The notes: a model not told the origin generated them from the letters alone. A stretch of DNA of 64,000 nucleotides from Chryseobacterium formosum (GCF_026460885.1 NZ_JAOVZW010000015.1:186001-250000); one strand, 5' to 3'; counted from the stretch's first letter, positions 33,897-43,262 are shown. Program-made: numbers and translations.

Positions 33897-34808
33897 ATGA
33901 TAAAATATATAAGTGCCTTTGTATTGTTATTTTTCAGTTTTTGCTCAAACGCTCAGACTGTAAAAAAGAATGTTATCGTCGATCAGAATTTATTAAAGTA
34001 TCTTCTTTCTGCGAATGAAGAAAACAGTATTGCCGTAGATTCTACCTATCAGTCTTTAAAGCTTGATGCCAACAAAGACGGAATTATTTCAGCAGCCGAA
34101 GCAGAAAAAATTACTCAGCTGAACATTGAAAAAACACCAGTTGTAACCTTAAAAGGAATTGAAATCTTTAAGAATCTTAAAACGCTGATGATAAAAGCGG
34201 AAACACTGAAAGATTTAAATGGTGTTGAAAATCTAAAGAATCTGGTTTATCTCGATTGTGGATTTAATAAATCTCTAGGGCAACTTTCATTTAAAAATAT
34301 GCCTAAATTGGAGTTTATTGATTGCGGCTGGTCTTCTCTTAAAAAACTTGAGCTTGTAGGACTTCCCAATCTTAAAAGACTGCATTGCGGAACCAATGAT
34401 CTCATATCACTTGATCTGTCTCAGACTCCTTCACTTACTGATTTGGTTTGCGAGAGCAACAGACTTACAGAAATCTCCATTAACCATTTAAAAAAATTGA
34501 AGTTTTTACGCTGTGATAATAATTACATCCGAAATCTGGAAATCAGTAATCTGAAAGATTTGGAAAGAGTAGACTGCTCTTACAACGAAATTTCAAAGCT
34601 TAATTTTGAAAATTTCACTCAACTTTCTGAATTGAATTGCTCATACAACAGAATTAAATTTCTCAATATCAAAACCAATGGAAAGCCTTTTACCAATTTG
34701 AAAATAGAAGGCAATCGATACATCAATACATTTTGCTATAATGATTTTGATAAAGAATTGATCACGACAAATAACATTGAAAAAATTAATCTGAATACCT
34801 GTAAATAA
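33897..34808 (+). CDS. Exported leucine-rich-repeat protein with EF-hand
   Basis: 303 aa with a signal peptide (cleavage near CSNAQ). An EF-hand-like calcium loop (DANKDGIISAAEAEK, about 55-69) is followed by about seven LRRs of roughly 21 residues in which the usual asparagine ladder carries cysteines (LDCGFNK, IDCGWSS, LHCGTND, LVCESNR, LRCDNNY, VDCSYNE, LNCSYNR). Likely a protein- or surface-binding module; the partner is unknown. Co-transcribed with the gene upstream. Confidence 0.85.
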   Translation: MIKYISAFVLLFFSFCSNAQTVKKNVIVDQNLLKYLLSANEENSIAVDSTYQSLKLDANKDGIISAAEAEKITQLNIEKTPVVTLKGIEIFKNLKTLMIKAETLKDLNGVENLKNLVYLDCGFNKSLGQLSFKNMPKLEFIDCGWSSLKKLELVGLPNLKRLHCGTNDLISLDLSQTPSLTDLVCESNRLTEISINHLKKLKFLRCDNNYIRNLEISNLKDLERVDCSYNEISKLNFENFTQLSELNCSYNRIKFLNIKTNGKPFTNLKIEGNRYINTFCYNDFDKELITTNNIEKINLNTCK

Positions 34809-34889
34809 AATTAAATCTTAGTTTTATTTCAATAAATTCAACAACTTTTGTTATTGATTCCCGAAATGCTTATTTTCGCAAAAGTTTTT

Positions 34890-35399
34890 ATGAAAAAATT
34901 AGTCTTCATATCCGTTCTCAGCTTATTCAGCTGCAAAAGAAATAATCCGGTGCATCCGCCGGTTGGTGGCGTTTTGAGCCAAAGTGATCTTGATGTGTCC
35001 AAAAATCGCATGAAAAATCTCAATACAATTGAAAGACAGCAGATTCAGGATTGGATCAAAGGTCAGAATGAAAAATTCTTTCCGACACAGTTGAATTATT
35101 GGGCAACTGTTGATGGTTTAGACAAAAGAGAAAGAAGACCGGATGATTCTCCGATTTCGTATTCGTATGATCTTTACGATTTTGATCAGACTAAAATTTA
35201 CGACAAATCTATAAGTAGAAATGATGCAAGATTCGGACATTTTGATGAGCTTAAAGCCGTAGAAAATGCACTCCGATATATGCAGAATGGGGAAGAGGTA
35301 ACACTTCTTGTTCCGTCTTCTTTAGCTTACGGTACCTATGGTGACGAAAATAAAATTGATAACGATATTCCTTTAATTATAAAATTAAAAGCACTCTAA
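34890..35399 (+). CDS. GldI-like FKBP-type peptidyl-prolyl isomerase lipoprotein
   Basis: 169 aa from the ATG at 34890, where a lipoprotein signal starts (LVFISVLSLFSC, Cys15); the frame is open to 34848, but the extra residues are not signal-like. The C-terminal FKBP portion is visible in LKAVENALRYMQNGEEVTLL and PSSLAYGTYGDE. It matches GldI, the lipoprotein isomerase needed for gliding and type IX secretion in Flavobacterium. It lies one base before the cyclophilin-FKBP gene, which also fits gldI neighbourhoods. Confidence 0.82.
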   Translation: MKKLVFISVLSLFSCKRNNPVHPPVGGVLSQSDLDVSKNRMKNLNTIERQQIQDWIKGQNEKFFPTQLNYWATVDGLDKRERRPDDSPISYSYDLYDFDQTKIYDKSISRNDARFGHFDELKAVENALRYMQNGEEVTLLVPSSLAYGTYGDENKIDNDIPLIIKLKAL

Positions 35400-35400
35400 A

Positions 35401-36516
35401 ATGAAATTCTTAAACAAAAATATAATCTTAGCAGCGGCAAGCATTTCGCTTTTAAGCTGTACCCCAATTTATAAGAAAATGAACGTAGACAAAGAAACTT
35501 TCGAAGGGCTTAAAGACGGACTTTATGCTAATATTCAGACTACAAAAGGTAACCTGATTGTAAAGTTTGAAGACAAAAAATCACCGGTAACTGTGGCTAA
35601 CTTTGTTGGTCTTGCAGAAGGTAAGATCGATAATAAATCTAAAGCGAAAGGAGTTCCTTTTTACGACGGAACCATCTTTCACAGAGTAATTAAAGATTTC
35701 ATGATTCAGGGTGGTGATCCAAAAGGAACCGGAGCAGGAGATCCTGGATACAAATTTGAAGACGAGAAAAACGACCTTAAACATACAGGAAAAGGTATTC
35801 TTTCTATGGCGAATTCAGGACCAAATACAAACGGTTCTCAGTTCTTTATTACGGAAGTTGCTACACCTTGGTTAGACGGAAGACACACTATTTTCGGATC
35901 TGTAGTAAGCGGAACTGAAACTATTGATGCAATTGCTGCTGTAGAAAAAGGAGCTCAAGATAAACCTAAAACTGATATCGTACTTGAAAAAGTAAGCATT
36001 TTCAGCAAAGGTGATGAGTACAAAAACTACGATGCTGCAAAAACTTTCAACGAAGGAAAAGGTAAAATTGCTGAAAACAATAAAGCTTTTATTGCTAAAG
36101 AAGAAGCTGACAGAAAAAAGAAAGAAGAAGAATTTAAAGCAAACCAGCTGAAAATGGTTGATGATGCAAAAGCAGGAATGCAGGTTACTGAATCTGGTCT
36201 TTACTATAAAATCACTAAAAAAACTGAAGGAAAAGCTCCAAAAGCAGGTGACAATATTCAGGTACACTACGCTGGTAAACTGGTAGACGGAACCGAGTTT
36301 GACTCTTCATTCAAAAGAGGAGAGCCTTTGGAATTCCCTGTAGGAACAGGAAGAGTAATCAAAGGTTGGGACGAAGGAATCTTATTATTAAAAGAAGGTG
36401 AAACTGCTACTTTATTGATTCCACCGGCAATGGCTTACGGAGAAAGAGGTGCAGGAGGAGTAATTCCGCCAAACGCTTGGTTAATTTTCGATGTTGAATT
36501 GGTAAAAGTACCTTAA
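35401..36516 (+). CDS. Lipoprotein with cyclophilin and FKBP peptidyl-prolyl isomerase domains
   Basis: 371 aa. Lipobox LLSC (Cys20). A cyclophilin domain (about 35-205) has the marks FHRVIKDFMIQGGDP, GILSMANSGPNTNGSQFFIT and LDGRHTIFG. A charged linker (about 215-260, many Lys/Glu) leads to an FKBP domain (about 265-371: IQVHYAGKLVDGTEFDSSF, KGWDEG, LIPPAMAYGERG). Both isomerase families in one chain suggest broad folding help for exported proteins. It forms a pair with the GldI-like gene. Confidence 0.95.
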   Translation: MKFLNKNIILAAASISLLSCTPIYKKMNVDKETFEGLKDGLYANIQTTKGNLIVKFEDKKSPVTVANFVGLAEGKIDNKSKAKGVPFYDGTIFHRVIKDFMIQGGDPKGTGAGDPGYKFEDEKNDLKHTGKGILSMANSGPNTNGSQFFITEVATPWLDGRHTIFGSVVSGTETIDAIAAVEKGAQDKPKTDIVLEKVSIFSKGDEYKNYDAAKTFNEGKGKIAENNKAFIAKEEADRKKKEEEFKANQLKMVDDAKAGMQVTESGLYYKITKKTEGKAPKAGDNIQVHYAGKLVDGTEFDSSFKRGEPLEFPVGTGRVIKGWDEGILLLKEGETATLLIPPAMAYGERGAGGVIPPNAWLIFDVELVKVP

Positions 36517-36538
36517 TCAGCATTCATAAAATATTTGA

Positions 36539-36566
36539 AACCGTCTTGTAAAAGGCGGTTTTTTTA
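36539..36566 (+). terminator. Intrinsic terminator after the cyclophilin-FKBP gene
   Basis: AACCGTCTT with AAGGCGGTT (one G-T pair), 4-base loop, then seven T. Confidence 0.8.
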
Positions 36567-36613
36567 TTACTTTTAAATCCTTAAACCTCAATATTTTTTT
36601 TAAATAAATTAAA

Positions 36614-37189
36614 ATGAAGACAAGATTCATCACAACACTATTCATATTTATTTCTTTATTCTCTTTTGCTCAGACAAAGACCAATACAGACGATCAGGCA
36701 ATTAGAAAATCATTGGTTTATTTTGTCAATACGATTAAATATAAAAAGCTGGATCAAACGGTCGACAGTATTTATCCCAAATTTTTCACGATTGTAAAAA
36801 AGGATCAGTTCACTCAAATGCTGAATATGACCTACAATAATCCGTTCGTAAAGATTGATGTTTTGGATATGAAATTTATTTCAGTCGGAAAACCGGAATT
36901 GATTGAAGGAGAAAATTTCTCAATCTCAAGTTATTACTTAAAACTGAAAGCAGATGTAAGCTCGATGAGTGAGGAAATGAAAAAATCTATCTCAGAAATG
37001 CTAACCAAAAAATATGGTAAAGGAACTGTAGAATATTTGGCTAAAGAAGGAGCTTATGTAATCAACGCTCCCATGAAAATGGTTGCCGTTTCAAAAGACA
37101 AGAAAAACTGGAAAGTCGTTTTTGCAGATAAGGAATATAAAAAGCCATTGACCAAAGTTCTTCCAAAAAAGATTTTGGATAAATTATAA
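36614..37189 (+). CDS. Exported protein, unknown
   Basis: 191 aa with a signal peptide ending near FSFAQ. The mature protein is a small alpha+beta domain (IRKSLVYFVNTIKYKKLDQT, DQFTQMLNMTYNNPF, NWKVVFADKEY), reminiscent of NTF2/SnoaL-like folds, but this is a guess from pattern only. A hairpin follows at 37195. Confidence 0.72.
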   Translation: MKTRFITTLFIFISLFSFAQTKTNTDDQAIRKSLVYFVNTIKYKKLDQTVDSIYPKFFTIVKKDQFTQMLNMTYNNPFVKIDVLDMKFISVGKPELIEGENFSISSYYLKLKADVSSMSEEMKKSISEMLTKKYGKGTVEYLAKEGAYVINAPMKMVAVSKDKKNWKVVFADKEYKKPLTKVLPKKILDKL

Positions 37190-37194
37190 TCGAA

Positions 37195-37218
37195 AAGCCG
37201 ATTCTTGAGAGTCGGCTT
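37195..37218 (+). terminator. Weak terminator hairpin
   Basis: AAGCCGA and TCGGCTT arms with a 10-base loop, six bases after the stop at 37189. The T run is poor, so termination may be partial. Confidence 0.5.
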
Positions 37219-37321
37219 AATTATTTCTATTAATACTAATCGTACAACACATTACTTATTACCAATTACTCATTCTCATATTTTCAACAACAACTATCAC
37301 AAAAATCTCTCTCTAATTCCG

Positions 37322-37329
37322 TATATTTG
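37322..37329 (+). promoter_or_regulatory. Candidate -7 promoter element of menB
   Basis: TATATTTG is an exact TAnnTTTG match ending 17 bases before the menB ATG. A -33 TTG was not found. Confidence 0.5.
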
Positions 37330-37346
37330 GGGAAAATTTTTACAAA

Positions 37347-38183
37347 ATGATCGAGTGGAAAACCGTAAAGGAATACGAAGATATTACTTATAAAAAATGC
37401 AACGGAGTGGCAAGAATTGCCTTCAACAGACCTGAAATCCGTAATGCATTCAGACCAAAAACAACTTCAGAATTGTACGACGCTTTTTATGATGCTTCAG
37501 AAGATCCGTCAATTGGTGTGGTTTTGCTTTCAGGAGAAGGACCAAGTGCAAAAGATGGAGGTTGGGCTTTTTGTAGCGGAGGTGATCAAAAAGCAAGAGG
37601 TCATCAAGGCTATGTAGGTGAAGACGGAAGACATCGTTTAAATATTTTGGAAGTTCAGCGTTTAATTCGTTTTATGCCAAAAGCGGTGATTGCGGTTGTT
37701 CCGGGTTGGGCAGTTGGTGGCGGTCACTCACTTCATGTAGTTTGTGATTTAACTTTAGCAAGTAAAGAACACGCTATTTTCAAACAAACTGATGCTGATG
37801 TAACGAGCTTTGACGGTGGTTACGGTTCAGCTTATTTGGCTAAAATGGTAGGACAGAAAAAAGCGCGTGAGATTTTCTTTTTAGGAAGGAATTATTCTGC
37901 TCAGGAAGCTTTCGATATGGGAATGGTGAATGCTGTAATTCCACACGATGAGCTTGAAGATACTGCTTACGAATGGGCTCAGGAAATTTTAGCAAAATCT
38001 CCGACTTCTATTAGAATGCTGAAATTCGCAATGAATTTAACAGACGATGGAATGGTTGGTCAACAAGTTTTTGCAGGTGAAGCAACTCGTTTGGCATACA
38101 TGACCGAAGAAGCAAAAGAAGGTAGAAATGCTTTCCTTGAAAAAAGAAAGCCGGATTTTGGGAAAGATCAATGGATATCATAA
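37347..38183 (+). CDS. menB: 1,4-dihydroxy-2-naphthoyl-CoA synthase
   Basis: Closes the second ring in menaquinone synthesis, turning o-succinylbenzoyl-CoA into 1,4-dihydroxy-2-naphthoyl-CoA. 278 aa, crotonase fold. FCSGGDQKARG (oxyanion/active loop), VPGWAVGGGHSLHVVCDLT, QTDADVTSFDGGYGSAYLA and the C-terminal FLEKRKPDF are the MenB marks. The next steps are represented by menA at 41005. The start is clear from the conserved WKTVKEYEDI. Confidence 0.97.
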   Translation: MIEWKTVKEYEDITYKKCNGVARIAFNRPEIRNAFRPKTTSELYDAFYDASEDPSIGVVLLSGEGPSAKDGGWAFCSGGDQKARGHQGYVGEDGRHRLNILEVQRLIRFMPKAVIAVVPGWAVGGGHSLHVVCDLTLASKEHAIFKQTDADVTSFDGGYGSAYLAKMVGQKKAREIFFLGRNYSAQEAFDMGMVNAVIPHDELEDTAYEWAQEILAKSPTSIRMLKFAMNLTDDGMVGQQVFAGEATRLAYMTEEAKEGRNAFLEKRKPDFGKDQWIS

Positions 38184-38202
38184 ATAGTAATATTTTGTAG
38201 CA

Positions 38203-38865
38203 TTGAAAAAAGGATTTGAATTTCTAAAACAGATAGAGAAAAACAACGATCGTGTGTGGTTTTCTGAGCATAAAACAGAATATGATTCGATTGTAAAAGA
38301 AAATAAGATTTTTTTTAATCAGATTTATTCCGAGCTTCAAGAATATGACAGCTTAGGCAAAATTCATATTTTCAGAATTTATAAAGATGTACGTTTTTCT
38401 AAAGACAAGACACCTTATAAAATCAATTTTGGCGCAGGATTTTCTCGTAAGAAACCAATGCTTAGAGGTGGTTATTATATTCATTTAGAACCAAATAATA
38501 GTTTTGTTGGAGGTGGTTTTTGGAGTCCAAATTCTGAAGATTTGCTTAGAATTCGAAAGGAGTTTGAGAGGAATGATACCGAAATCAGAAAAATTACGTC
38601 AGATAAAGATTTTGTAAAATACTTTGGTGAATTACAAGGTGAAGAAGGTGCGAAAATTGCTCCGAAAGGTTTTGATAAAAATCATCCCGCTATTAACTTA
38701 ATCAAGAAAAAACAATATGTTGTGATGAGAAAATTTTCTGATAAAGAGGTTTTTTCTGACAATTTTCAAAAAGAAGTCATTGCCACTTTTCTAGCAATGC
38801 GTCCTTTTTTTGATTACATGAGCGAGGTTCTTACAACAGATTTAAATGGTGCATCTTTAATTTAA
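38203..38865 (+). CDS. DUF2461 family protein
   Basis: 220 aa with a TTG start 19 bases after menB. FLKQIEKNNDRVWFSEHK, IFRIYKDVRFSKDKTPYK and YYIHLEPNNSFVGGGFW are the conserved DUF2461 blocks. Function is unknown. The spacing suggests co-transcription with menB. Confidence 0.9.
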   Translation: MKKGFEFLKQIEKNNDRVWFSEHKTEYDSIVKENKIFFNQIYSELQEYDSLGKIHIFRIYKDVRFSKDKTPYKINFGAGFSRKKPMLRGGYYIHLEPNNSFVGGGFWSPNSEDLLRIRKEFERNDTEIRKITSDKDFVKYFGELQGEEGAKIAPKGFDKNHPAINLIKKKQYVVMRKFSDKEVFSDNFQKEVIATFLAMRPFFDYMSEVLTTDLNGASLI

Positions 38866-38911
38866 ATAAAGATGCACTTTTATAAAAACTGAGCTTCAAT
38901 ATTTAAATTAA

Positions 38912-39460
38912 ATGGAACAAAACTTTCAAAACCCTCAGATTTTCGATCTCGAAATTCCTGATTTTAGTGATTTAAAACTGACAGCGGTCTCGCCAAAATA
39001 CCTCAAGATTATTTTATTGAATCTTGCTTTGTTTTCTATTTTTTTAATTGGCATTGTTGGTATCGCTTTTTATTTCTTTTATTTTAATTTAAGTGAAATT
39101 CAGTTTTGGGCAATTATTATCGGAATTTTTGTGATGATTGCTTTTCTTTTTCTAAATACATTAATTGGATTTAAATTCAGAAAATATGCAATTCGTGAGC
39201 ACGATTTAGTATATCAACACGGCTGGTTGAAACGAACTTTAATGATTGTTCCTTTCAATAGAATTCAGCACATCAAAGTAGAGCAGGGTTGGTTTTCTAA
39301 AATTTTGAATTTAAAATCAGTTTCTGTTTTTACGGCTGGAGTAAGTGGTGGAGATATCACTATCAATGGTTTACCGGAAGAAGTTGCAGAAGGAATCAAC
39401 AATCATATCCGTGGAAGTATTTTAAAGGAAAATAAAGAAGATGGAGGAGAAAATGAATAA
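38912..39460 (+). CDS. Bacterial PH-domain membrane protein (YdbS-like)
   Basis: 182 aa. Two membrane helices (about 35-60 and 66-88) precede one bPH2 domain (YAIREHDLVYQHGWLKRTLM, VPFNRIQHIKVEQGWFSKI, the highly typical core). It pairs with the larger YdbT-like protein, with which its 3' end overlaps. Function is not settled; such pairs occur widely in bacteria. Confidence 0.9.
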   Translation: MEQNFQNPQIFDLEIPDFSDLKLTAVSPKYLKIILLNLALFSIFLIGIVGIAFYFFYFNLSEIQFWAIIIGIFVMIAFLFLNTLIGFKFRKYAIREHDLVYQHGWLKRTLMIVPFNRIQHIKVEQGWFSKILNLKSVSVFTAGVSGGDITINGLPEEVAEGINNHIRGSILKENKEDGGENE

Positions 39461-40952
39461 TTCTTTTTTTCAGCCTCAAAGACAATCCAAAACCGGTATT
39501 GTTCTTCTTTTCCTATACAATGTCGGAATGGTCATCAAAAGTTTATGGGTTTTCATTATTCTTTTTTTCGTTAAAAAAGATAGAGTAGAGTCATGGATGA
39601 TTATTCTTGCAATCCTTGCGGGACTCGCCATTTTAATTATTGCTGCGGTTTCACAATATTATAATTTTAAATATTACATCGACGAAGAAAACGAAGAGTT
39701 TGTTATCCACGAAGGAATCATCAATAAATCGGTTACTAAAATTAAAAAAGAAAATATTCAGGAAGTTAATATTTCTCAACCTTTTATACATCGGTTTTTT
39801 AATATTTATAAACTTGAAATTGACACTCCCGGAAGTTCTGAAAAAGAAGTGAAAATTTCTGCTTTGACGAAACAAAATGCGGTTGATTTAAAAAAATATC
39901 TTTTAGCAGCATCAAAACTCGAAAATACTTTAGAAGAAAATATAGAAGCTTCAATAAAACAAGAACTTAACAAAGCCCGTTCTCTTAAAATTTCTACGCT
40001 GAGTATTTTAAAATACGGAATTACAGCCAATTATATTCAAAGTTTTTTAGCGTTAGTAAGTTTGCTGATTTACGGTTTTTCTGAAATCAATAATTTGCTG
40101 CAAAAAATAGAAATTGACACAAAATTGGATTATGATACCATCGAATCTCAATTTCTTGCTTTTTCGATTCCAGTAATTTTGGGAATTGTTTTAGTTGTAA
40201 TTATTTTGGGCATCATCATTAATTCGGTTAAAACTTTAATCAAATATTTTAATTTTAAAATAAGCGAAAACAATCAGAGCTTTTCTTTTGAATATGGTTT
40301 GTTTACGACCCGAAACTCAATCGTTAATAAGTCAAAAGTTCAGATCATTACAGAAACCCAGAACTGGATTCAGAAAAAAATGAAGATTTCTTTTGTGAAA
40401 TTTCTTCAAATCGGGAAAAACGAAGAAGAGAAAAATGTTTCTGCTGTCCCTGGAATTTCCAATGATGAAAAAACGAAATTAATTTCTACAATTTGGAAAG
40501 AAAATCCTGTTTTCGAAAATTGTTTAAAGCCAAATTTCAGATTAATCATCGTTAATACTTTTCAGTTTATCGTTTTGCCTTTAATTTTATTTTTCATTAT
40601 TGATAAAAATTTATTAATAAAGTATTGGTTCTTAGCTGTTATTTATATTGTTTTAGTTAAAATATTTATTCTGATTTATTTCAAAAACTTAAAATTATTT
40701 TACAACGAAAGATTTATACGATTAAAATCAGGAATTTGGGACATTGATAACCGAACTTTCGAGGTAGAAAAGCTTCAGACTGTGAAAATTTCTCAGTATT
40801 TTTGGCAAAGAAAAACAAACTTGGGAAGTATCACTTTTTATACCTCTGCTGGACGATTCAAAATAGTTGCTTTAAACTTTATAAAGCTAAAAAAACTGTT
40901 GAATTACTGCATCTATAAAATAGAGATACCAAAAAAAATAAATGATAATTGA
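39441..40952 (+). CDS. Bacterial PH-domain membrane protein (YdbT-like)
   Basis: 503 aa with about six membrane helices and bPH2-like domains: YYIDEENEEFVIHEGIINKS with KKENIQEVNISQPFIHRFFN, a middle copy, and the C-terminal RFIRLKSGIWDIDNRTFEVE. Start may be 39441 or 39453; the second overlaps the upstream stop by only eight bases. It forms a unit with the YdbS-like gene; the two probably make one membrane complex. Confidence 0.88.
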   Translation: MEEKMNNSFFQPQRQSKTGIVLLFLYNVGMVIKSLWVFIILFFVKKDRVESWMIILAILAGLAILIIAAVSQYYNFKYYIDEENEEFVIHEGIINKSVTKIKKENIQEVNISQPFIHRFFNIYKLEIDTPGSSEKEVKISALTKQNAVDLKKYLLAASKLENTLEENIEASIKQELNKARSLKISTLSILKYGITANYIQSFLALVSLLIYGFSEINNLLQKIEIDTKLDYDTIESQFLAFSIPVILGIVLVVIILGIIINSVKTLIKYFNFKISENNQSFSFEYGLFTTRNSIVNKSKVQIITETQNWIQKKMKISFVKFLQIGKNEEEKNVSAVPGISNDEKTKLISTIWKENPVFENCLKPNFRLIIVNTFQFIVLPLILFFIIDKNLLIKYWFLAVIYIVLVKIFILIYFKNLKLFYNERFIRLKSGIWDIDNRTFEVEKLQTVKISQYFWQRKTNLGSITFYTSAGRFKIVALNFIKLKKLLNYCIYKIEIPKKINDN

Positions 40953-41004
40953 TTAATGATGATCGAGGATATCATTAATCAATTATCTCTTATCAATTAT
41001 AATT

Positions 41005-41934
41005 ATGAACGATTGGATAAAAGCCGCAAGGCTTAGAACATTGCCGTTATCATTAAGCGGAATTATAATGGGCTCTTTCATTGCAAAATGGAGACTCAAA
41101 GAAGATGGAGGAATTTGGGATTGGAAAATCTTTGCTTTAGCACTTTTGGTGACTTTGCTTTATCAGGTTTTATCAAACTATGCGAATGATTACGGAGATG
41201 GCGTAAAAGGAACCGATGCGAAAAGAATCGGAGAAGCTGAAGCAAGAGCTGTCGCATCAGGAAAAATTACCGCAAAACAAATGAAAAATGCAGTGATTTT
41301 GTTCTCAATTTTATCTTTTGTAGCAACAATTGCACTTTTATACATTGCTTTTATCCCTGAATTTATGAATGAATTTTATATTTTCATCGGATTGGGAGTA
41401 GCAAGTATTTTGGCAGCAATCGGTTATACAGTTGGTAAAAAACCTTACGGATATATGGGATTGGGAGACGTTTTCGTATTTATATTCTTTGGTTTGGTTT
41501 CGGTTTGCGGAAGTTATTTTCTGTTTACAAAAACTTTTTCTTGGGATATTCTTTTACCGGGAACAGCGATTGGAATGATGAGTATGGCCGTTTTGAATCT
41601 GAACAACATGAGAGATATCGAAAGCGACAGATTATCCGGAAAAAATAGTCTTGCATTGAGAATAGGTTTTAGAAATGCAATGATTTACGAAATGGTTTTA
41701 TTGCAGCTTCCATTGATTTTGATTCTTATCTTTTTAGGGATTAATAATTTCATCCAAATGCAGAAATATTACGTTTTTATGGTGATGATTCTTTTATTTC
41801 CTGTGGCGAAACTGAGAAGAAGTATTATGTCGGTAAAAGAACCAAAACAGCTTGACCCATTTTTGAAACAGGTAGGAATTATGACTTTAATGATGGCTGT
41901 TTTAACGGCTATAGGTCTTAATTATTTTAGCTAA
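41005..41934 (+). CDS. menA: 1,4-dihydroxy-2-naphthoate polyprenyltransferase
   Basis: UbiA-family enzyme that attaches the prenyl chain to the menaquinone head group in the inner membrane. 309 aa, about eight or nine helices. It starts with DWIKAARLRTLPLSLSGI. The two Asp-rich metal motifs are NYANDYGDGVKGTD and NNMRDIESDRLSGKNSLA. It lies near menB on the same strand, though other genes separate them. Confidence 0.95.
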   Translation: MNDWIKAARLRTLPLSLSGIIMGSFIAKWRLKEDGGIWDWKIFALALLVTLLYQVLSNYANDYGDGVKGTDAKRIGEAEARAVASGKITAKQMKNAVILFSILSFVATIALLYIAFIPEFMNEFYIFIGLGVASILAAIGYTVGKKPYGYMGLGDVFVFIFFGLVSVCGSYFLFTKTFSWDILLPGTAIGMMSMAVLNLNNMRDIESDRLSGKNSLALRIGFRNAMIYEMVLLQLPLILILIFLGINNFIQMQKYYVFMVMILLFPVAKLRRSIMSVKEPKQLDPFLKQVGIMTLMMAVLTAIGLNYFS

Positions 41935-41944
41935 ATTTTCTGTT

Positions 41945-42392
41945 ATGGAAACTAAAATATTTGTTCAGGCTCAAATGTTAATCAGAAAACCAATCAATGA
42001 AGTTTTTTGAAGCATTTATCAATCCGGAAATCACAAGCAACTTTTGGTTTACCAAATCAAGCGGAAAACTCGAAGAAGGTAAAACAATTATTTGGGAATG
42101 GGAAATGTACGATGCGAAATCCGAAGTGAAGGTTCATCAGATTATTCCAAATCAACTGATAAAAACTGAGTGGGGAAGCCCTTCAACCAAAGTTGATTAT
42201 GAATTTAAAGAAATGGAAAAAGGCACTTTAGTCATCATCAAAAGTTACGGATATTCTCAAACTGGAGACGAACTTTCAGTTATCATTAATGATAATACAG
42301 GAGGTTTCACAACAGTTTTAGATGGTTGCAAAACCTATCTTGAACACGGTATTAATCTAAGATTAATTGAAGATAAATTTCCATCGAAATAG
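41945..42392 (+). pseudogene. SRPBCC/AHSA1-domain protein disrupted by a one-base insertion
   Basis: The ATG at 41945 gives METKIFVQAQMLIRKPINEV and then meets TGA at 42007-42009. The rest (FEAFINPEITSNFWFTKSSG, IWEWEMYDAKSEVKV, HGINLRLIEDKFP) continues in another frame. Removing one T from the T6 run at 42003-42008 restores a normal 148-aa START-like (activator of Hsp90 ATPase type) protein. Either decay or a sequencing error. Confidence 0.87.
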
Positions 42393-42403
42393 TTTTCAAA
42401 ACT

Positions 42404-42480
42404 TTGCTGAGTGAAACGCCTTTGCGAACTTAAAAACGTCGAATCAATTAAAAAACTTTGCGCTCTTTGCGTTTAAAATA
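42404..42480. repeat. Dispersed repeat with TTTGCG motif, copy 1
   Basis: The first 34 bases (42404-42437; TTGCTGAGTGAAACGCCTTT, then GCGAACTTAAAAAC) are identical to 48831-48864, and the second half (AAAAAACTTTGCG, TTTGCGTT) is also shared with a variable middle. The two ends are partly complementary. Confidence 0.8.
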
Positions 42481-42520
42481 AAAAAATATTTTTTAGCAAT
42501 ATTCAAAAAATAATTTAAAA

Positions 42521-43207
42521 ATGAAAATACAATACTTAGGACAAAACTGTTTCTTGTTCACATATAAAGACAAAACGATTTTATGTGATCCTTTTTACAA
42601 CTACAAAAAGGCAGAATCAGGTTTTGATATTACAGCTCAGAAAATCGATTATATATTATTGACTCATGCTCATGGAGATCATATTGCTGATGTAGGAGAG
42701 GTTTTACAACATTATTCTGAAGCGACAATTATTGGTCAGCCAGAAATCTGTGCTTATTTTAAAAATGCTAAAAATACAGACGATGTAAACTTAGGTGGTT
42801 CGGCAAAAATCGATGATTTAAAAATTTCTATGGTTCCGGCTCATCATACAAGTTCTTTTCCTGACGGAACTTATGGTGGAGTTCCTGTAGGATACATTTT
42901 CAGACTTCCTGAAGGTAAGAATGTATATTTGGCAGGTGATACCGGAGTAATGGCAGATATGCAGTTGTTTCCGGCTTTGTATGGGAATTTAGATTTATCG
43001 ATTCTTCCGATTGGCGGTCATTACACGATGTGTGCGAGAAAAGCGGCTTTTGCAGCTTCAGAATTATTGAAAACTCCGAAAGTTATCGGATGTCATTTTG
43101 ATACTTTTCCTGCAATTGAAATCAATCATGATAATGCAGCGAAACATTTTACTGATAAAAATGTAGAATTGGTTTTACCTAAATTGGGAGAAAGCTTCGA
43201 GATATAA
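42521..43207 (+). CDS. UPF0173-type metal-dependent hydrolase (MBL fold)
   Basis: 228 aa. Metal site HAHGDH at residues 49-54, later histidines in PAHHTSSFPDG, the Asp in LAGDTGVM and GCHFDTFP. The order KIQYLGQNCFLF and GGHYTMCARKAAFAA identify the UPF0173 group. Natural substrate unknown. Confidence 0.92.
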   Translation: MKIQYLGQNCFLFTYKDKTILCDPFYNYKKAESGFDITAQKIDYILLTHAHGDHIADVGEVLQHYSEATIIGQPEICAYFKNAKNTDDVNLGGSAKIDDLKISMVPAHHTSSFPDGTYGGVPVGYIFRLPEGKNVYLAGDTGVMADMQLFPALYGNLDLSILPIGGHYTMCARKAAFAASELLKTPKVIGCHFDTFPAIEINHDNAAKHFTDKNVELVLPKLGESFEI

Positions 43208-43212
43208 CAAAA

Positions 43213-43262
43213 AAATTAAGAGATTAAGTAATTTAAATAAAATCAACTTAATCTCTTAATTT
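43213..43262. terminator. 17-bp perfect inverted repeat, bidirectional terminator
   Basis: Arms 43213-43229 (AAATTAAGAGATTAAGT) and 43246-43262 are exact reverse complements. It lies after the MBL hydrolase stop and beyond the 3' end of the SRP RNA on the other strand. Confidence 0.7.
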
